The notes under the pieces: model-generated
Told to the model about the DNA's origin: nothing
Seen by the model: the letters and a program-made list of their open reading frames with translations, nothing else
The model's database searches: none
Shown here: positions 41,339 through 53,100 of the stretch, in pieces
Layout of the letters: each line of letters starts with the position of its first letter
Numbering within the stretch: position 1 is the first letter of the stretch
Position numbers and translations under genes: made by a program
From: Glandiceps talaboti
Taxonomy: Eukaryota > Hemichordata > Enteropneusta > Spengelidae
Direction of reading: 5' to 3'
DNA: 64,000 nt
NCBI RefSeq assembly: GCF_964340395.1
Contig: NC_135549.1
Coordinates: forward strand, 1,962,501-2,026,500

Positions 41339-41467
41339 ATGGGCTGTATCACAAGTTTGTGTCATAAGATCCCCTATTCGAAAGGAGAGATGATAGTTGA
41401 AAGCGATAAAAACCAGTGCATCTATACCGCAACACGGGATTGGAAATCTGGCAAAACTTCTACAAAG
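41339..41467 (+). CDS. Small MGC gene, exon 1
   Basis: 43 codons from MGCITS to GKTSTK. Stop codons upstream in frame (TAA at 41294) confirm the start lies in this exon. It begins about 100 bp right of duplication copy A. Confidence 0.4.
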
Positions 41468-41638
41468 GTACAGGTTTTTGCTATTGTCGTATTAGTCACT
41501 GTAATGACTTCTAGAAATTATGAGCTTCGTCGAGTACGCACAAATGTGTATACATGTATTTTTAAAGATGTATCGTGGTAAACAAACATGATTATCACAA
41601 CTGAACTGATACGGTTCAGTAGTGCTATTGACATGGTG

Positions 41639-41696
<58 letters not shown>

Positions 41697-44185
41697 CTTA
41701 AACTAAAAAACTGCCTGACCGATTGCCTTGGTATTTGGTGAGGACATTACTTTTGGTCTAGTTGGGAAATTGTTCAAGTGATTGCATCACAGGTGTGTGA
41801 TTGGGTATGTCATTTTTGGTCGAAAAAACTTTAAACTCAAAAACTACTGTCTAGTTGGGAAATTGTTCAAGTGATTGCATCACAGGTGTGTGATTGGGTA
41901 TGTCATTTTTGGTCGAAAAAACTTTAAACTCAAAAACTACTGAGCAGATTAGTCTGAAATTTGGTGGGAACATTGTTAGGGGTGTGAGATTAAGATTCGT
42001 TCATGACATGACAATTCCATAAGTAATATGCAAATTAGAGCTAAAATGTGTCTTTTTGGTCAAAAATCTTTAATTCCAAAACTACTGAGCAGATTGGGCT
42101 GAAATTTAATGGGTGTACAGATTGAGAAATATTAAGCATACAATGTTCTCATCAGCGATATGCATATTAGGTAAAATAAAAATGTGAATTTTGGTCAAAA
42201 ACTTATATTTCAAAAAGTATGTGATCAACGAAATTTGGTGAGATGTTCCTGGAAGTGTTATTCTGCAGATTTTGTTCAAAACATTTTGACACAATTGGCC
42301 CTAGCAACCATGACTACACCCTTGGCAACAACCAAATGCCAGTATATTTTGCTAAAATAACAGCATATTTTAGGCAAGTGAGTAAACATTAACAAAAATG
42401 TATGCAAATATCACTAGCGACCATGACCACGCCCAAAAAGATGGTGTATTTCACAAAGATAACAGGGACTTTTAGACAAGTGAACAAACATTCAAACAGT
42501 GTATGCAAATATGCCTACGAACAAGACCACGCCCATAGCAACAGACAAATGATCACATATTTTGCAAAGATAACAATAATGAATTAACTGACAAGTGAAT
42601 AAACATTCAAAAAATGTATGCAAATATACCGAGTAACCATGACCGCGCCCATAGCAACAGCCACATGATGATGTTTATCGCAAATATAACATCGGGATTC
42701 ATAGACAATTGAATGAACATGCAATGAATGTATTCAAATATATCTAGCGATATGACCTCGCCCATAGCAACAGCCAAATGACCACATATATTGCAAAGAT
42801 AACAACAGAGCTAGATAGGCAACTGGATAACCATTCAGCAAATGAACACCTATACCTAGCATGGTTCAGCATGTGGATAAACATTTGTAAAGACTGTACA
42901 GTTTATGCAACCACGCCATTGGTGCTATTTTTCCAGAGCTGGAGACAGGACCAAATAAATTGAATACTGCAACTATATATATAGTGTTTATAAATGTAAG
43001 GAAACACACGCGTACCGGCATATGCTGTATATATTGTATTGTATTACTTTATTTTGACCAATGTATTTTCCCCAGTAGCCATAAATCCCCATTATGGACG
43101 AGAGATTTTTTATCAATATATAATTTTCTGCCAGGTATATTTTTCTTTTAAAAAATCAACATAGACAAGATTTGTTATTGTATGTATATAATTGTGGTTT
43201 GTAAACAAACTTGATGGTCACAAGTTGTTACTTTTAACCACAGTTATTAAATTAAACTATTTTGATCTTTCAATACAGAAAAGCGACAGATACAGCGCAG
43301 AGTGGATGTATAGTGACTGTATATCTGTGTTTGTTCACTTTATTATAATTTAAAAATATATTCTCCGCTGTTTTATAACTTTCATATTCGTTGAGTTATG
43401 AATGGATTCGATCTATGTAGTTCGAAAATCGCATTATTTGTTTTTGTAGAAAAAACATACATGAAGTAAAGTTGTTTTAATTATTAAAAATCCAAGAAAT
43501 CTCCCATTTCTCATATGGCCACTTTAAACAAACATGGCTGACACTAGAGGTACCGTGGTAAAGGACATGGAAAATAGCTCTAACTGAGCCATATGAGACG
43601 CCATGCATGTTTTTGAAGTATGGCGTGTCTTAGTAATATATATACATAGGACATCAGTTCTATAAAACTTCCAGAGGCAAATTGAAACCTACCATATTCT
43701 TTTTTCTTTTCAGGCTCGAAATTTCAGTCTTCAGAGTGTCGAGTCCAACATCCCCTGTGTCAGGTGGCCAGTTCCTCAGGTGAGTAAAATGTGTGGTCGA
43801 TATTTCTCGTATAGTCTCTTGGAATCCTAACATAAACTGTTTAGGAGTTTTATAGGGACATTAATCCAACGGGCAAATGTGATATGATATTATTAATAAC
43901 CTATGTCGAGACAACTGTAATGATTAAACATTGCTATTACATTGCTAGTGAATCCAAAACCATAATAATATAGTATTTAATAGCATTCTTTCTTCATTTT
44001 TTAAATCATCCAAGTTCTATATATAGTATTTCTTATAAAAATCCGTTTGTGAAATGATCATAATGGCAACAAAAGATACTTTATCATTTTTATCTCCCAT
44101 AAGGGTACGGGAGGTATTAAAAGGGGAATGTCTGTCTGTGTGTGTGTGTGTCCGTCTGTCCGTCCGTCCGTCTGTCCGTCTGTCC

Positions 44186-44223
<38 letters not shown>

Positions 44224-45745
44224 ATGTCTGTCTGTCTGTCTGTCTGTATGTATGTATGTATGTATGTATGTATGTATGTATGTATGTATGTGTCATCATT
44301 TTCTAAAATCTGCTGGCTCAATTGTAATGAAATTTAGAATATATAATGTTTAGGGTAATGGCTAGACCTGATTTGGGTTTGAGCCAGATCTGGTATTGTT
44401 TATTTAGAGAAATTTGCATATTAATGAAATCAACTAATTAATCAATAACTTAAGACTCCATACTTCAAATTCAATATAACTTAGTATATACGTTAACCAT
44501 ATGAAAATACATATGTCCTAAAAAGTCTGTTGATGTACCTTACAGTGTTAATGAATAATTTGCATAATTAATGATTTTCGGTAATTAGGCTATATCTTAA
44601 GAATACATACTTCAATTCCAATATAATTCAGTACATACGTTAACCATAACAATCGCATATGTCCTGTAAAGCTTGTTTATGTACCTTTAAGTGTTAATGA
44701 ATAATTTGCATAATTAATGATTCTTGGAAATTAGGCTATATCTTACTACAATATACTTCACTTTCAACCCAATTCAGTACATACATTAACCATAACAAAT
44801 TGTGTATGTCCTATAAAGTTAGTTGATGTACCTTACAATGTTAATGAATAATTTGCATAATTAATGATTTTCAGTAATTAGGCTATATCTTAAGACTGCA
44901 TGCTTCAATTTCAATATTAGTTACTTCATACATTACACATAATATAATTTTATACGCCCTATAAAGTTGTTGATGTACCTTACAGTGTTAATAACTAATT
45001 TGCATGATTAATGGTTTTCAGTAATTAAGATATAACAAAAGAATACATATTGAATTACATTATCATTTAGTACATACGTTAACATAACAAAGCGGATATG
45101 TCCTATAACATTTGTTTTATATAGCTTACAAGTTTCATGAAATATTTGCATAATCAATGATTTAAGGTAACTAGACAGTATCTTAAAAATGCAAGCTTCA
45201 AATTTTGTATAATATAGTACATATATCATCCATAATAATGCACACCTGGCCTATGAAGTTTGTTGCTACAACATTTACCTTTAATGGGTATTTTGAATAA
45301 TGAATGATATTCAGTAATTAAGCAGTATCATGCACTCTTCAAATTCGTATAATTTGGCACATACATTAACCTAAGAAAGCATGCTCGTCCAAAAAAGCCT
45401 GTTACCATAGTTTTTTTAGTTTAATGAGTTATTTGCATAATTAGTGATTCCCTTACGGGAGGCATTCAGTTTAAATCTGGGTTTGTTCATTTCAAGGCTC
45501 CTTATATGTACCTCGCAGATACATCAAGTTACATCAAGTAAAACACGTCAGGTGAAACTGCTAGCAGTAAACATACATATAACAATACAATAACATTGAA
45601 CAGATCTTCAAAATGACGACTTCTGCAACGTCATATTTTAAATTTGATAATAATAATTATTTTTCCCTTACAGGATTCCCTTAATTCAATGAAAAATGAT
45701 GAATATGAAACCAGCGTGTTGCTCCAGAAATTGAATTACGCATAG
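41339..45745 (+). CDS. Putative three-exon gene for an 88-aa lipid-anchored small protein
   Basis: Predicted exons are 41339-41467, 43714-43779 and 45674-45745, all joined in phase 0. Acceptors are TTTTCTTTTCAG and CCCTTACAG; donors are AAG|GTACAG and CAG|GTGAGT. The product starts MGCITSLC, which matches the N-myristoylation consensus (Gly2, Ser6) with Cys3 and Cys8 available for palmitoylation, so membrane-face attachment is likely if it is expressed. The middle exon reads ARNFSLQSVESNIPCVRWPV and the end YETSVLLQKLNYA with a tyrosine-based sorting-like sequence. I recognise no family. An upstream in-frame ATG at 41333 would add MK and abolish myristoylation. Another donor (CAG|GTTTTT) two codons downstream is also in phase 0. 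The introns hold two satellite-carrying elements. Confidence 0.4.
41641..42960 (+). mobile_element. Microsatellite-headed element with ~93-bp and ~110-bp tandem monomers
   Basis: (GT)n at 41641-41692 is followed by CTGCCTGACCGATTGCCTTG, then a perfect 93-bp tandem duplication (41758-41850 and from 41851). Several ~110-bp monomers follow, marked by GACCACGCCCATAGCAACA (about 42306, 42419, 42523, 42640 and 42755) and TGTATGCAAATAT. The opening CTGCGTGACCGATTCTCTTG phrase recurs after another microsatellite at 52737. The arrangement of microsatellite, unique head and tandem core resembles the pearl/Helentron-type elements described in molluscs. It sits in intron 1 of the small MGC gene. Confidence 0.7.
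43714..43779 (+). CDS. Small MGC gene, exon 2
   Basis: 66-nt exon between a long pyrimidine-rich acceptor and a consensus GTGAGT donor, open in the phase that joins both neighbours. The splice signals make this the strongest of the three exons. Confidence 0.45.
44090..45480 (+). mobile_element. Microsatellite-headed element with ~148-bp monomers
   Basis: The left part has CATAAGGGTACGGGAGG, then (TGTC)n/(TGTA)n at 44125-44290. About six monomers follow, each containing AATTTGCATAATTAATGATT, GTAATTAGGCTATATCTTA and a CCTATAAAGTTTGTTGATGT block, starting near 44552, 44698, 44846, 44995 and 45139, with decay toward 45430. The right end, CCCTTACGGGAGGCATTCAG, resembles the inverted left end. The same family occurs in the opposite orientation at 22005-22640. 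It lies in intron 2 of the small MGC gene. Confidence 0.8.
45674..45745 (+). CDS. Small MGC gene, terminal exon
   Basis: Follows a TTTTTCCCTTACAG acceptor, encodes DSLNSMKNDEYETSV and ten more residues, and ends at TAG. No canonical AATAAA is obvious close downstream. Confidence 0.4.
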   Translation, partial: DSLNSMKNDEYETSVLLQKLNYA

Positions 45746-46169
45746 TGGAAAAATATGCCTCGACGACTAATGTATTTGAAAATGAAAGGAATTCAAACCA
45801 GTCAGCATATGCCCATAAAAGAGTGTTCCGAAAGTACCAAATATCTGTAATGATTTGAAAAATATGAGGATGTCAATTATAAACATTAGTTTGCTAGTGT
45901 TCATCATAATTCTAATGTTTCTCTTTTAACTAAAATGAAATTCAATGAGTTATCATATACTGTGTGTTGACTTATCAACAAGGGACAATGAATTACCAAT
46001 ATAATGCTTATACATTAATCGTGTACTATGTACCTTTCAAGTGGAATGTAGTAAATGATATTGATAACATTTATGAACAGTTAACGTTGTTACTGTACTT
46101 TTCCTTAACGAATCCGCATTTTTATGTAATGTTAATGGGGAATAAGGTATATATATGTCGAATCATGGC

Positions 46170-48488
46170 GAATTAAACTAATTTTCTGAATTCCTATTTA
46201 ATACTAGTACATGTAATCATGATTTATACCAGTAAATCTTTATCCCATCCGACCCCACACATTTCACTATTAGTTCATTTTAGGAGATGTTGGGGTGATA
46301 TAAGTTGCATCGATGGGGAGAGGTGTACGCTCGTCTGGTTGAGGGAGTGGACGAAGAACCGAGTGGGAGTGTTACATTAATGTTTGAAGTGTAGAAACAC
46401 CGGGTCCATGGAAGGGTACTCCCAGAGGAAAGTGAACGGGGATGCCCCACCCGAACGGGACACTTTTTCATAAAAAAACCTAAATATGGAGTAAATAAAT
46501 ACGTGTACCTAATTATTTTCTCAAATACAATTTCTCGTTTCCGAGTAGTTACCTGTATGGCGCCTCCAACGGTTGGAACATCTTTAGAAATGGATTGATG
46601 TTTGAAACCAGGCTGGGCGGTTAAAATGTATCAGACTATCCCCCCCCCCCGGGTTGATAGATGCGACAAAAAATAGCCCTTTAAAGTGGTGGCATGGATG
46701 AGAGATGGGTAATTTATATCATAAGACAAGAAAAATTAAAACAACAAGGCCTATAAAAATAATTGTATGGTTCCGCTTACGCTGAATTTTAGAATAGGTG
46801 GTGTAGGTAGATATTTATTTTTTATTTTATTTTATTTATTGTTTTTTCACGTGCGATTGTCTACTACTGTTGTTTTCATATGGTTTCTGTGCTATTGGTT
46901 TCTTCCCATCAGATGTAAGCTATTACAGATTGGAAGATCAGTTTTATATTGTCTTTTTGAGTTGATGTCCGTTTCCGCATCCACTATTAAGGCTTACTGG
47001 CGAGACCTCACAATTTTCGCGATTTCATTTCCTCGAATATTAAATAAAAAAGAGTTTAGGTTCGACAGTGAAACACTAGGTGGGGTCAGGTAACCGTAAG
47101 CAAACAATTTTTTTTCTATAATATAGAGTACCCATATAGAGTACCCATTTTATTTACATATCATGCACTCCTTGTAATGTGTACAATAACATTCTTTTCC
47201 ACATCTTTATCAACTATGAATAGCCACAATATAAACTACTAATGAGTACATGTATACCATTATCATGCATGCATCGTAAAATCGATGGTCCGAAATTCAA
47301 TTCTGATGTTGTATCTCGATCAAAGACGACAACGCAACGCTTACCTTTGGACGTGTCATTGTTGTAAAGTAGTTGAAATATAAACGTCGAAAATTCTTAA
47401 CAGAACAATGTTGTGCGACACGAAATGTACGTGTAATTTATACCGAACTACGTAATTTGAAAACACTGAACGGGGAATCCCGGCGATATAGGGGGTGTCA
47501 AACCTAGATTTTATCAGAGTTTTGGACATTATTACTAAACTGCTCCGCCTGTTTACGAACGATTCACAGCCTATACATGTAGACCATTTTGTTGTAACGG
47601 CGATACTTTTTGTGTGCAGACGAAGTAATACATAAATTATTTATCATAAAAATTGAAATTAAATCGGGAGTTATAACAATTCCCCTGTCCCACGGTACCC
47701 CCTCCCCTCACTAGGATATGTCGGGGGAGGGGGGTCATGATTATCTGGATCGAATGTATGAATATTCATCAGTCACGACCCTCAATCCTTAGACACAATC
47801 ATGAATATTAATTAGTCAGAAAATCTATAGCCTACAGTTAACAGAGTAAAGGTCAATTGCTGATAAAAAGCTATAGGTATACATAGTATCGTACTATATT
47901 CAAAACACAGGTTGCAGCTCATCGCACTAGTGAAAACATCTTTTAAATGTATTTTCATTATTGTAGAAATACCCATCAGAAATAGTGAATAGACGGTCTT
48001 ATAGCACGAAGGATTATTGTTTGTTTATATTCTTGTAGTGGTTTAGCTTGATAGCGAGACGGTCACGTAATGTACTAATGTATTTGGAAGGGGAATCCCG
48101 GCAAAGCCAGGGGGTGTCACTCCTTGAAAGTAAATCTATCGAAAGAAGACTTTTAGGGTTCCAAACATAAGATGAACATATCATAAATCATCTTGAATGA
48201 TATTCTTTTGAGAGTATTAAGTGCAAAGTTAAGTTTATCTTTATTAAAAAGAAAATACCCAAACGAATGCATATCACTCGTAGAGTGCATATTATATGTG
48301 TGGCACCCCCATGAGCTAATACGCTATCTTTGGAATATTTGGAAATACCCTTTACAGCTAACCAATTGAATGTGTACATTCTATACATATGGGATTTAAA
48401 GACAGAGTATCTAGGCCAGTGTTGCGCACATTAAAAAAACAAAAAATGCCAATGTCGACACACCTACACCAAAAAGATGTAGAATATG
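46170..48488 (+). repeat. Segmental duplication, copy B
   Basis: Direct paralogue of 38026-41233 without the MITE. It has its own insert of about 230 bp (about 47815-48085) between the ATTAATTAG and GGGGAATCCCGGCAAAGCC blocks. It ends about 230 bp upstream of the first visible EndoU exon. The hydrophobic frame at 46767-47093 inside it is AT-driven and not called as a gene. Confidence 0.92.
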
Positions 48489-48716
48489 GTGTAATTCTAG
48501 GAAATCCTGGCTTTCCCTCATGGGTAGAACTTGGTGTGCATATTGTAGGCGAAGAGGACACAGCTTGTATGAGGATAGAGTTAACTATATCGTCATAGTA
48601 TGTGTTAAATCTAGAATTTGTGGGCGCTGCTTCGAAAGTCACGAATTTCTCACTGCGTTATTCAGTGCAAGAACTCAGCTACCTTCGGACAACGGAACGT
48701 TCATTTTACTTTGCAG

Positions 48717-49174
48717 AAATCTGTGGGAACTAGATCGACGTCTCGAACACAACAACCATTATATGATCAGGCCACGATTGACTGATTTAGATGAAAGTGG
48801 GTCAACAGACGACACCGATGATGTCAAAGTTGAAGGTGCGGCTGCGTGTGACCCTTCCAAGGGACCGTTTTTTGAGAACCTGAAAGAAGGTGTACTAGAA
48901 ACGCAAGTTTTCAAAACATTTATTAGACTGCTCGAGTTATACGACACTGCTGAATTGGCATCCGAGATTTGTTCTGATACGACTTCACAAAGTGTGAAGT
49001 TCTTGAAAGAAATATTGAAAGAGCACTGCAGCAAAAGGTTACACTTCTTTCTCACAGAAAGGGGACTGGTTGGATCCACAGAAAAGGATATGATGGAAAA
49101 GTTGACAAACATATGGTTTCATCATACAAAACACCGTGGACGATTGTCATGCGCATTTCAACGCATCTTCATAG
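48717..49174 (+). CDS. EndoU copy 1, first visible exon
   Basis: The acceptor ATTTTACTTTGCAG is identical over 14 bases to that of copy 2. The exon enters with the last base of a codon and leaves after the first base of the Gly codon in FIG. An open frame continues upstream to 48520, but the shared acceptor marks that part as intron. It encodes the N-terminal helical half with an acidic linker (DESGSTDDTDD). Confidence 0.85.
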
Positions 49175-49537
49175 GTGAGAAGCATTGAGGTAACGGAAAT
49201 AACATACATAGAACACATTTAACAGTTAATGCACGAAAGTAAAGTATGTAGGGATGCGTATCTTTTGCAAAACTGAGAATATCAAAGATACGTCACAGAC
49301 GGCCTTTCAATAGCTGTGTCAAACATAAGCCATTGGTTACATATTAACTCTGTGTTGGTTCATATTTTGTCATTTGAATAAAGTTCACTTAAAGATTAAT
49401 ATTGATAACATTGATTGGCAGTAAGAAATGTGATTGTCAAACAATTTTAGTATAAGTTGTTCTGCACAAACACACATACATACATACATACATACATACA
49501 TACATACATACATACATACATACATACATACATACAT

Positions 49538-49568
<31 letters not shown>

Positions 49569-50047
49569 TACATAAACTACATACATACATACATACATAC
49601 ATACATACATACATACATACACACATACATACATACATACATACATACATACATACATACTTACATACACACATACATAAACTACATACATACATACATA
49701 CATACATACATACATACATACATACATACATACATACATACATACATACATACATACATACATACATACATACACACACACATATACATATATATATATA
49801 TTTGGCGACATACTTCGTATCTCAATCTAGACGTTGCAATGTTGGAATGTCTGCATATTTACTGTAAACATATACAATATGACAACAGTAATGATACGAT
49901 AGGGTTTCAGAATCATTTCTGATGGAAAGAAATGTCAAACATAGCATGCATACTGATCAAAAGGTCAAAGGTCACCTCTTGCACCATGTCAGGTTCAGTG
50001 ATATGATTTCAGTTCTTGAAAGTGTAGTTCTCTTTTCTTTGCATGTC

Positions 50048-50078
<31 letters not shown>

Positions 50079-50140
50079 TGTATGTATGTATGTATGTATG
50101 TATGTGTATGTATGTGTATGTGTGTGTATGTATGTATGTG

Positions 50141-50172
<32 letters not shown>

Positions 50173-53100
50173 TGTATGTATGTATGTGTGTATGTGTGTA
50201 TGTGTGTATGTATGTATGTATGTATGTATGTATGTATGTATGTATGTATGTATGTATGCGTGTATGTGTGTATGTATGTATGCATGTATGTTTGTGTGTA
50301 TGTAATTTCAAGCACATGAATACCATTAATTGTAAAGCTAATTGTAGTTACTTGTCGTCAAATTAATTTTGTACAATTTCTGTATTAGTTTTTAATGCAA
50401 TGTTAGATTATTTCATTGATGTCACAGGTTAGCGGTATGATATATACACATGGCGTTGATTAATTGTGGAAAGTGACAATTTATCTAGGGTGTATTGGAT
50501 TGCGTCGACGTACACGTACACTGACAATTTAGTGTATGTTTTAATTATAAAATAGGTAATATACTAAACATTCGTTGAACCATGGCCAATGATAACCTGG
50601 TTACGTGCCTTGGCATGGTCTGCTAAGCTGACGTGGCTACTTCAGGAAGGAAGTTATTGAATGACATAGTAGTTAGTTGACATTGTTTGTAAAACCCAGT
50701 ATCTGTTGTCTTTACCATAAATCAGTTTGATGGACTTTAAACTTGTTAACTAAATACATTGTACCCAAACCAAGTCTTCAGTTAACATATTACCTATTGT
50801 TCATGATATTCGTTTGCGTATACGACGAGATCACAACATAGCATTGAATAATCATATCATCACCGTGATGAATTCTTGGATATATTTTTTCCATGATTAA
50901 ATTTGCGAAAAACAGCTGAACTGAGTTTTGTAATAAAGACATTGTTGTGTTGTTAGCCGACCTCATCATATCTCCACCTACAAGCTTCATTACACCATGC
51001 ACGAGGCAAATTGAACAAAAAATATGGAATATATACTGTGGTAGTTCTACGTCACGACAACGCGTGTCTACGTCGCTGGTTCTGCTGTGTTCGAAATGAG
51101 TCAAAAAGTTCCAAAATGCCATTACTTTCCCCTATTTTTTTTTATATTACTGGCGCTGGCATAATTATGTTATTCTCCACTATTTTTTTTTTGATTCAGT
51201 CGGAAAATACTCGTGACCTAAGGGTTGACACTACGAGTCGCAAGACGAGTACTGACAAAGACCTCTTAGGTCGACACTCATATTTTCCTATGCTGAACGA
51301 AGACAAATATTGGGGAATAACTTATGTATAGTAATTGCTTGTCAGGTTGAATTAGTCACATGATGCATATATTATGTTGATAGTGTCAACTTTCCTGGAT
51401 GTGACCCGTGTGACCTAGTTGGTCATATGTGGGGGAAATGTAACTTAATATTACTAATAACCTAGAACATACATTGTAAACATACCAATTGCTAATTACA
51501 TACATAATGAAGCGTGGCCAAAACTACTGAAATCCATAGATCCGAGTTCGCAGACCGAGTGTGCAGAATGGTTGTCAGGCCATACCAAGAATTTACCAAA
51601 AATTCAATCATTATTATGACAACCGAAACTACGACACGAAACAACTTAATAGCCTCAGTCTTCTAATTCCCCTTTTTCCCGATAGTTTTCTTCCAATAGT
51701 GTTCTTTTATACGAATGACAAATTATCTCAATATTTTTTGATGTTTTGGTTTTCGTAGGTGGGTTAAAAGTTGATAAAGATCATCAAAAGTTAACCACCG
51801 ATGGTTTCATATCTGGCATACATAACTGGGTCAGATTTTATCTACTGGAAAGGGATGGTTATATTAAGTATAATGGCGTGCACGGCAAACAGGTACATAT
51901 ATTTTGATATTTATTACTTACATGCATGGCTTTATGATATCACACTGTCATTTCATTATACTCAACTTCGTCCGACATAATTAAAGCGATCGAATAAAAA
52001 TTGTCGTAGATTTTAACTCTTGCGGATGGAATTTGACCCTAATCAACAGTCATAATTATGTCTATATTTTTCACTAAAACGTCCTGAAACATTTACACTC
52101 CATGAATGATATTTGATGTAATTAATCAGCTATGTTCACAGCCAATTCTTTCATTTATATACAACGTGGTTTCGAGGCACTTTTGAGTTTATACATTTTT
52201 GGCGTAAATTTTACGCGCATATATATTCAAAACGTACTTGCATTATTATATGTACATAAACATAGTTTACTTAACCATCACTTGCAACTGACTGAACTCA
52301 GGCCTGGTATTAGTATATTATTAACTTATAAACGATCAAATGACGTAATTTATTATACGCATAAAAATGTCGAGGGAATCCGTACTATGCAATAAAATGT
52401 TCTAACAACGTCAGAAGACATATTGCAATTTGATATAAGACAACCATAGCCATTGACATTTTAGTTAATAATTAAACTGAGATTTATGTTAATATTTTCA
52501 ATTAAGTCAAATACTTATAAACTCAGTTTTTGTGTCACTTTAAGCTCACGGAATTGAAGATTCACTTACAATATTGTATAGGTGGATGAAGTGTCTGTCT
52601 GTCTGTCTGTCTGTCTGTCGGTCTGTCTGTCTGTCTGTCTTTCTTTCTTTCTTCATTCATCATTTTTGTGTGTGTTCATGTGTGTATGTATGTTGATTTG
52701 TGTGTCTGTACGAAATGGTGTAAAAACTCAACAACTGCGTGACCGATTCTCTTGGTAATATGGATGTTACTTTGTCCCAGGGTGTAATATTGCTCTAAGG
52801 AACACTGCCAGCCCGTTGAAATGTATAGAGACAGATAAAACAGTTAGTTTCGATGCTTCCTTTCCAATATTTATTCTCTAAGCCTTCGTGGTAATACATT
52901 CAGTAAAACAGGTTATGATAAAGATCTAGCCAATTGTGTGACAAGAGGTTCTCATGATGAAGTTATGTTCCAAAGATTCAATTTCAAAAACAACGTGGAC
53001 TATCCTTTATGTAGTGGTATGTTCCTATGATGGCCTAAATGAGTACGTGTAATTGCTCCTATTATCCTACCTCCACAAACCAAAGTACCACGTCACATTG

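Noticed and set aside
46767-47093. 108-aa hydrophobic frame resembling a membrane protein
   Set aside because: T-rich DNA gives Phe/Leu runs by chance, and the paralogous copy A does not preserve the frame.
41339-49174. Joining the MGC exons to the EndoU exons as one gene
   Set aside because: The MGC exons end in phase 0 while the first visible EndoU exon needs a donor that leaves two bases of a codon, and the third MGC exon ends in a stop.
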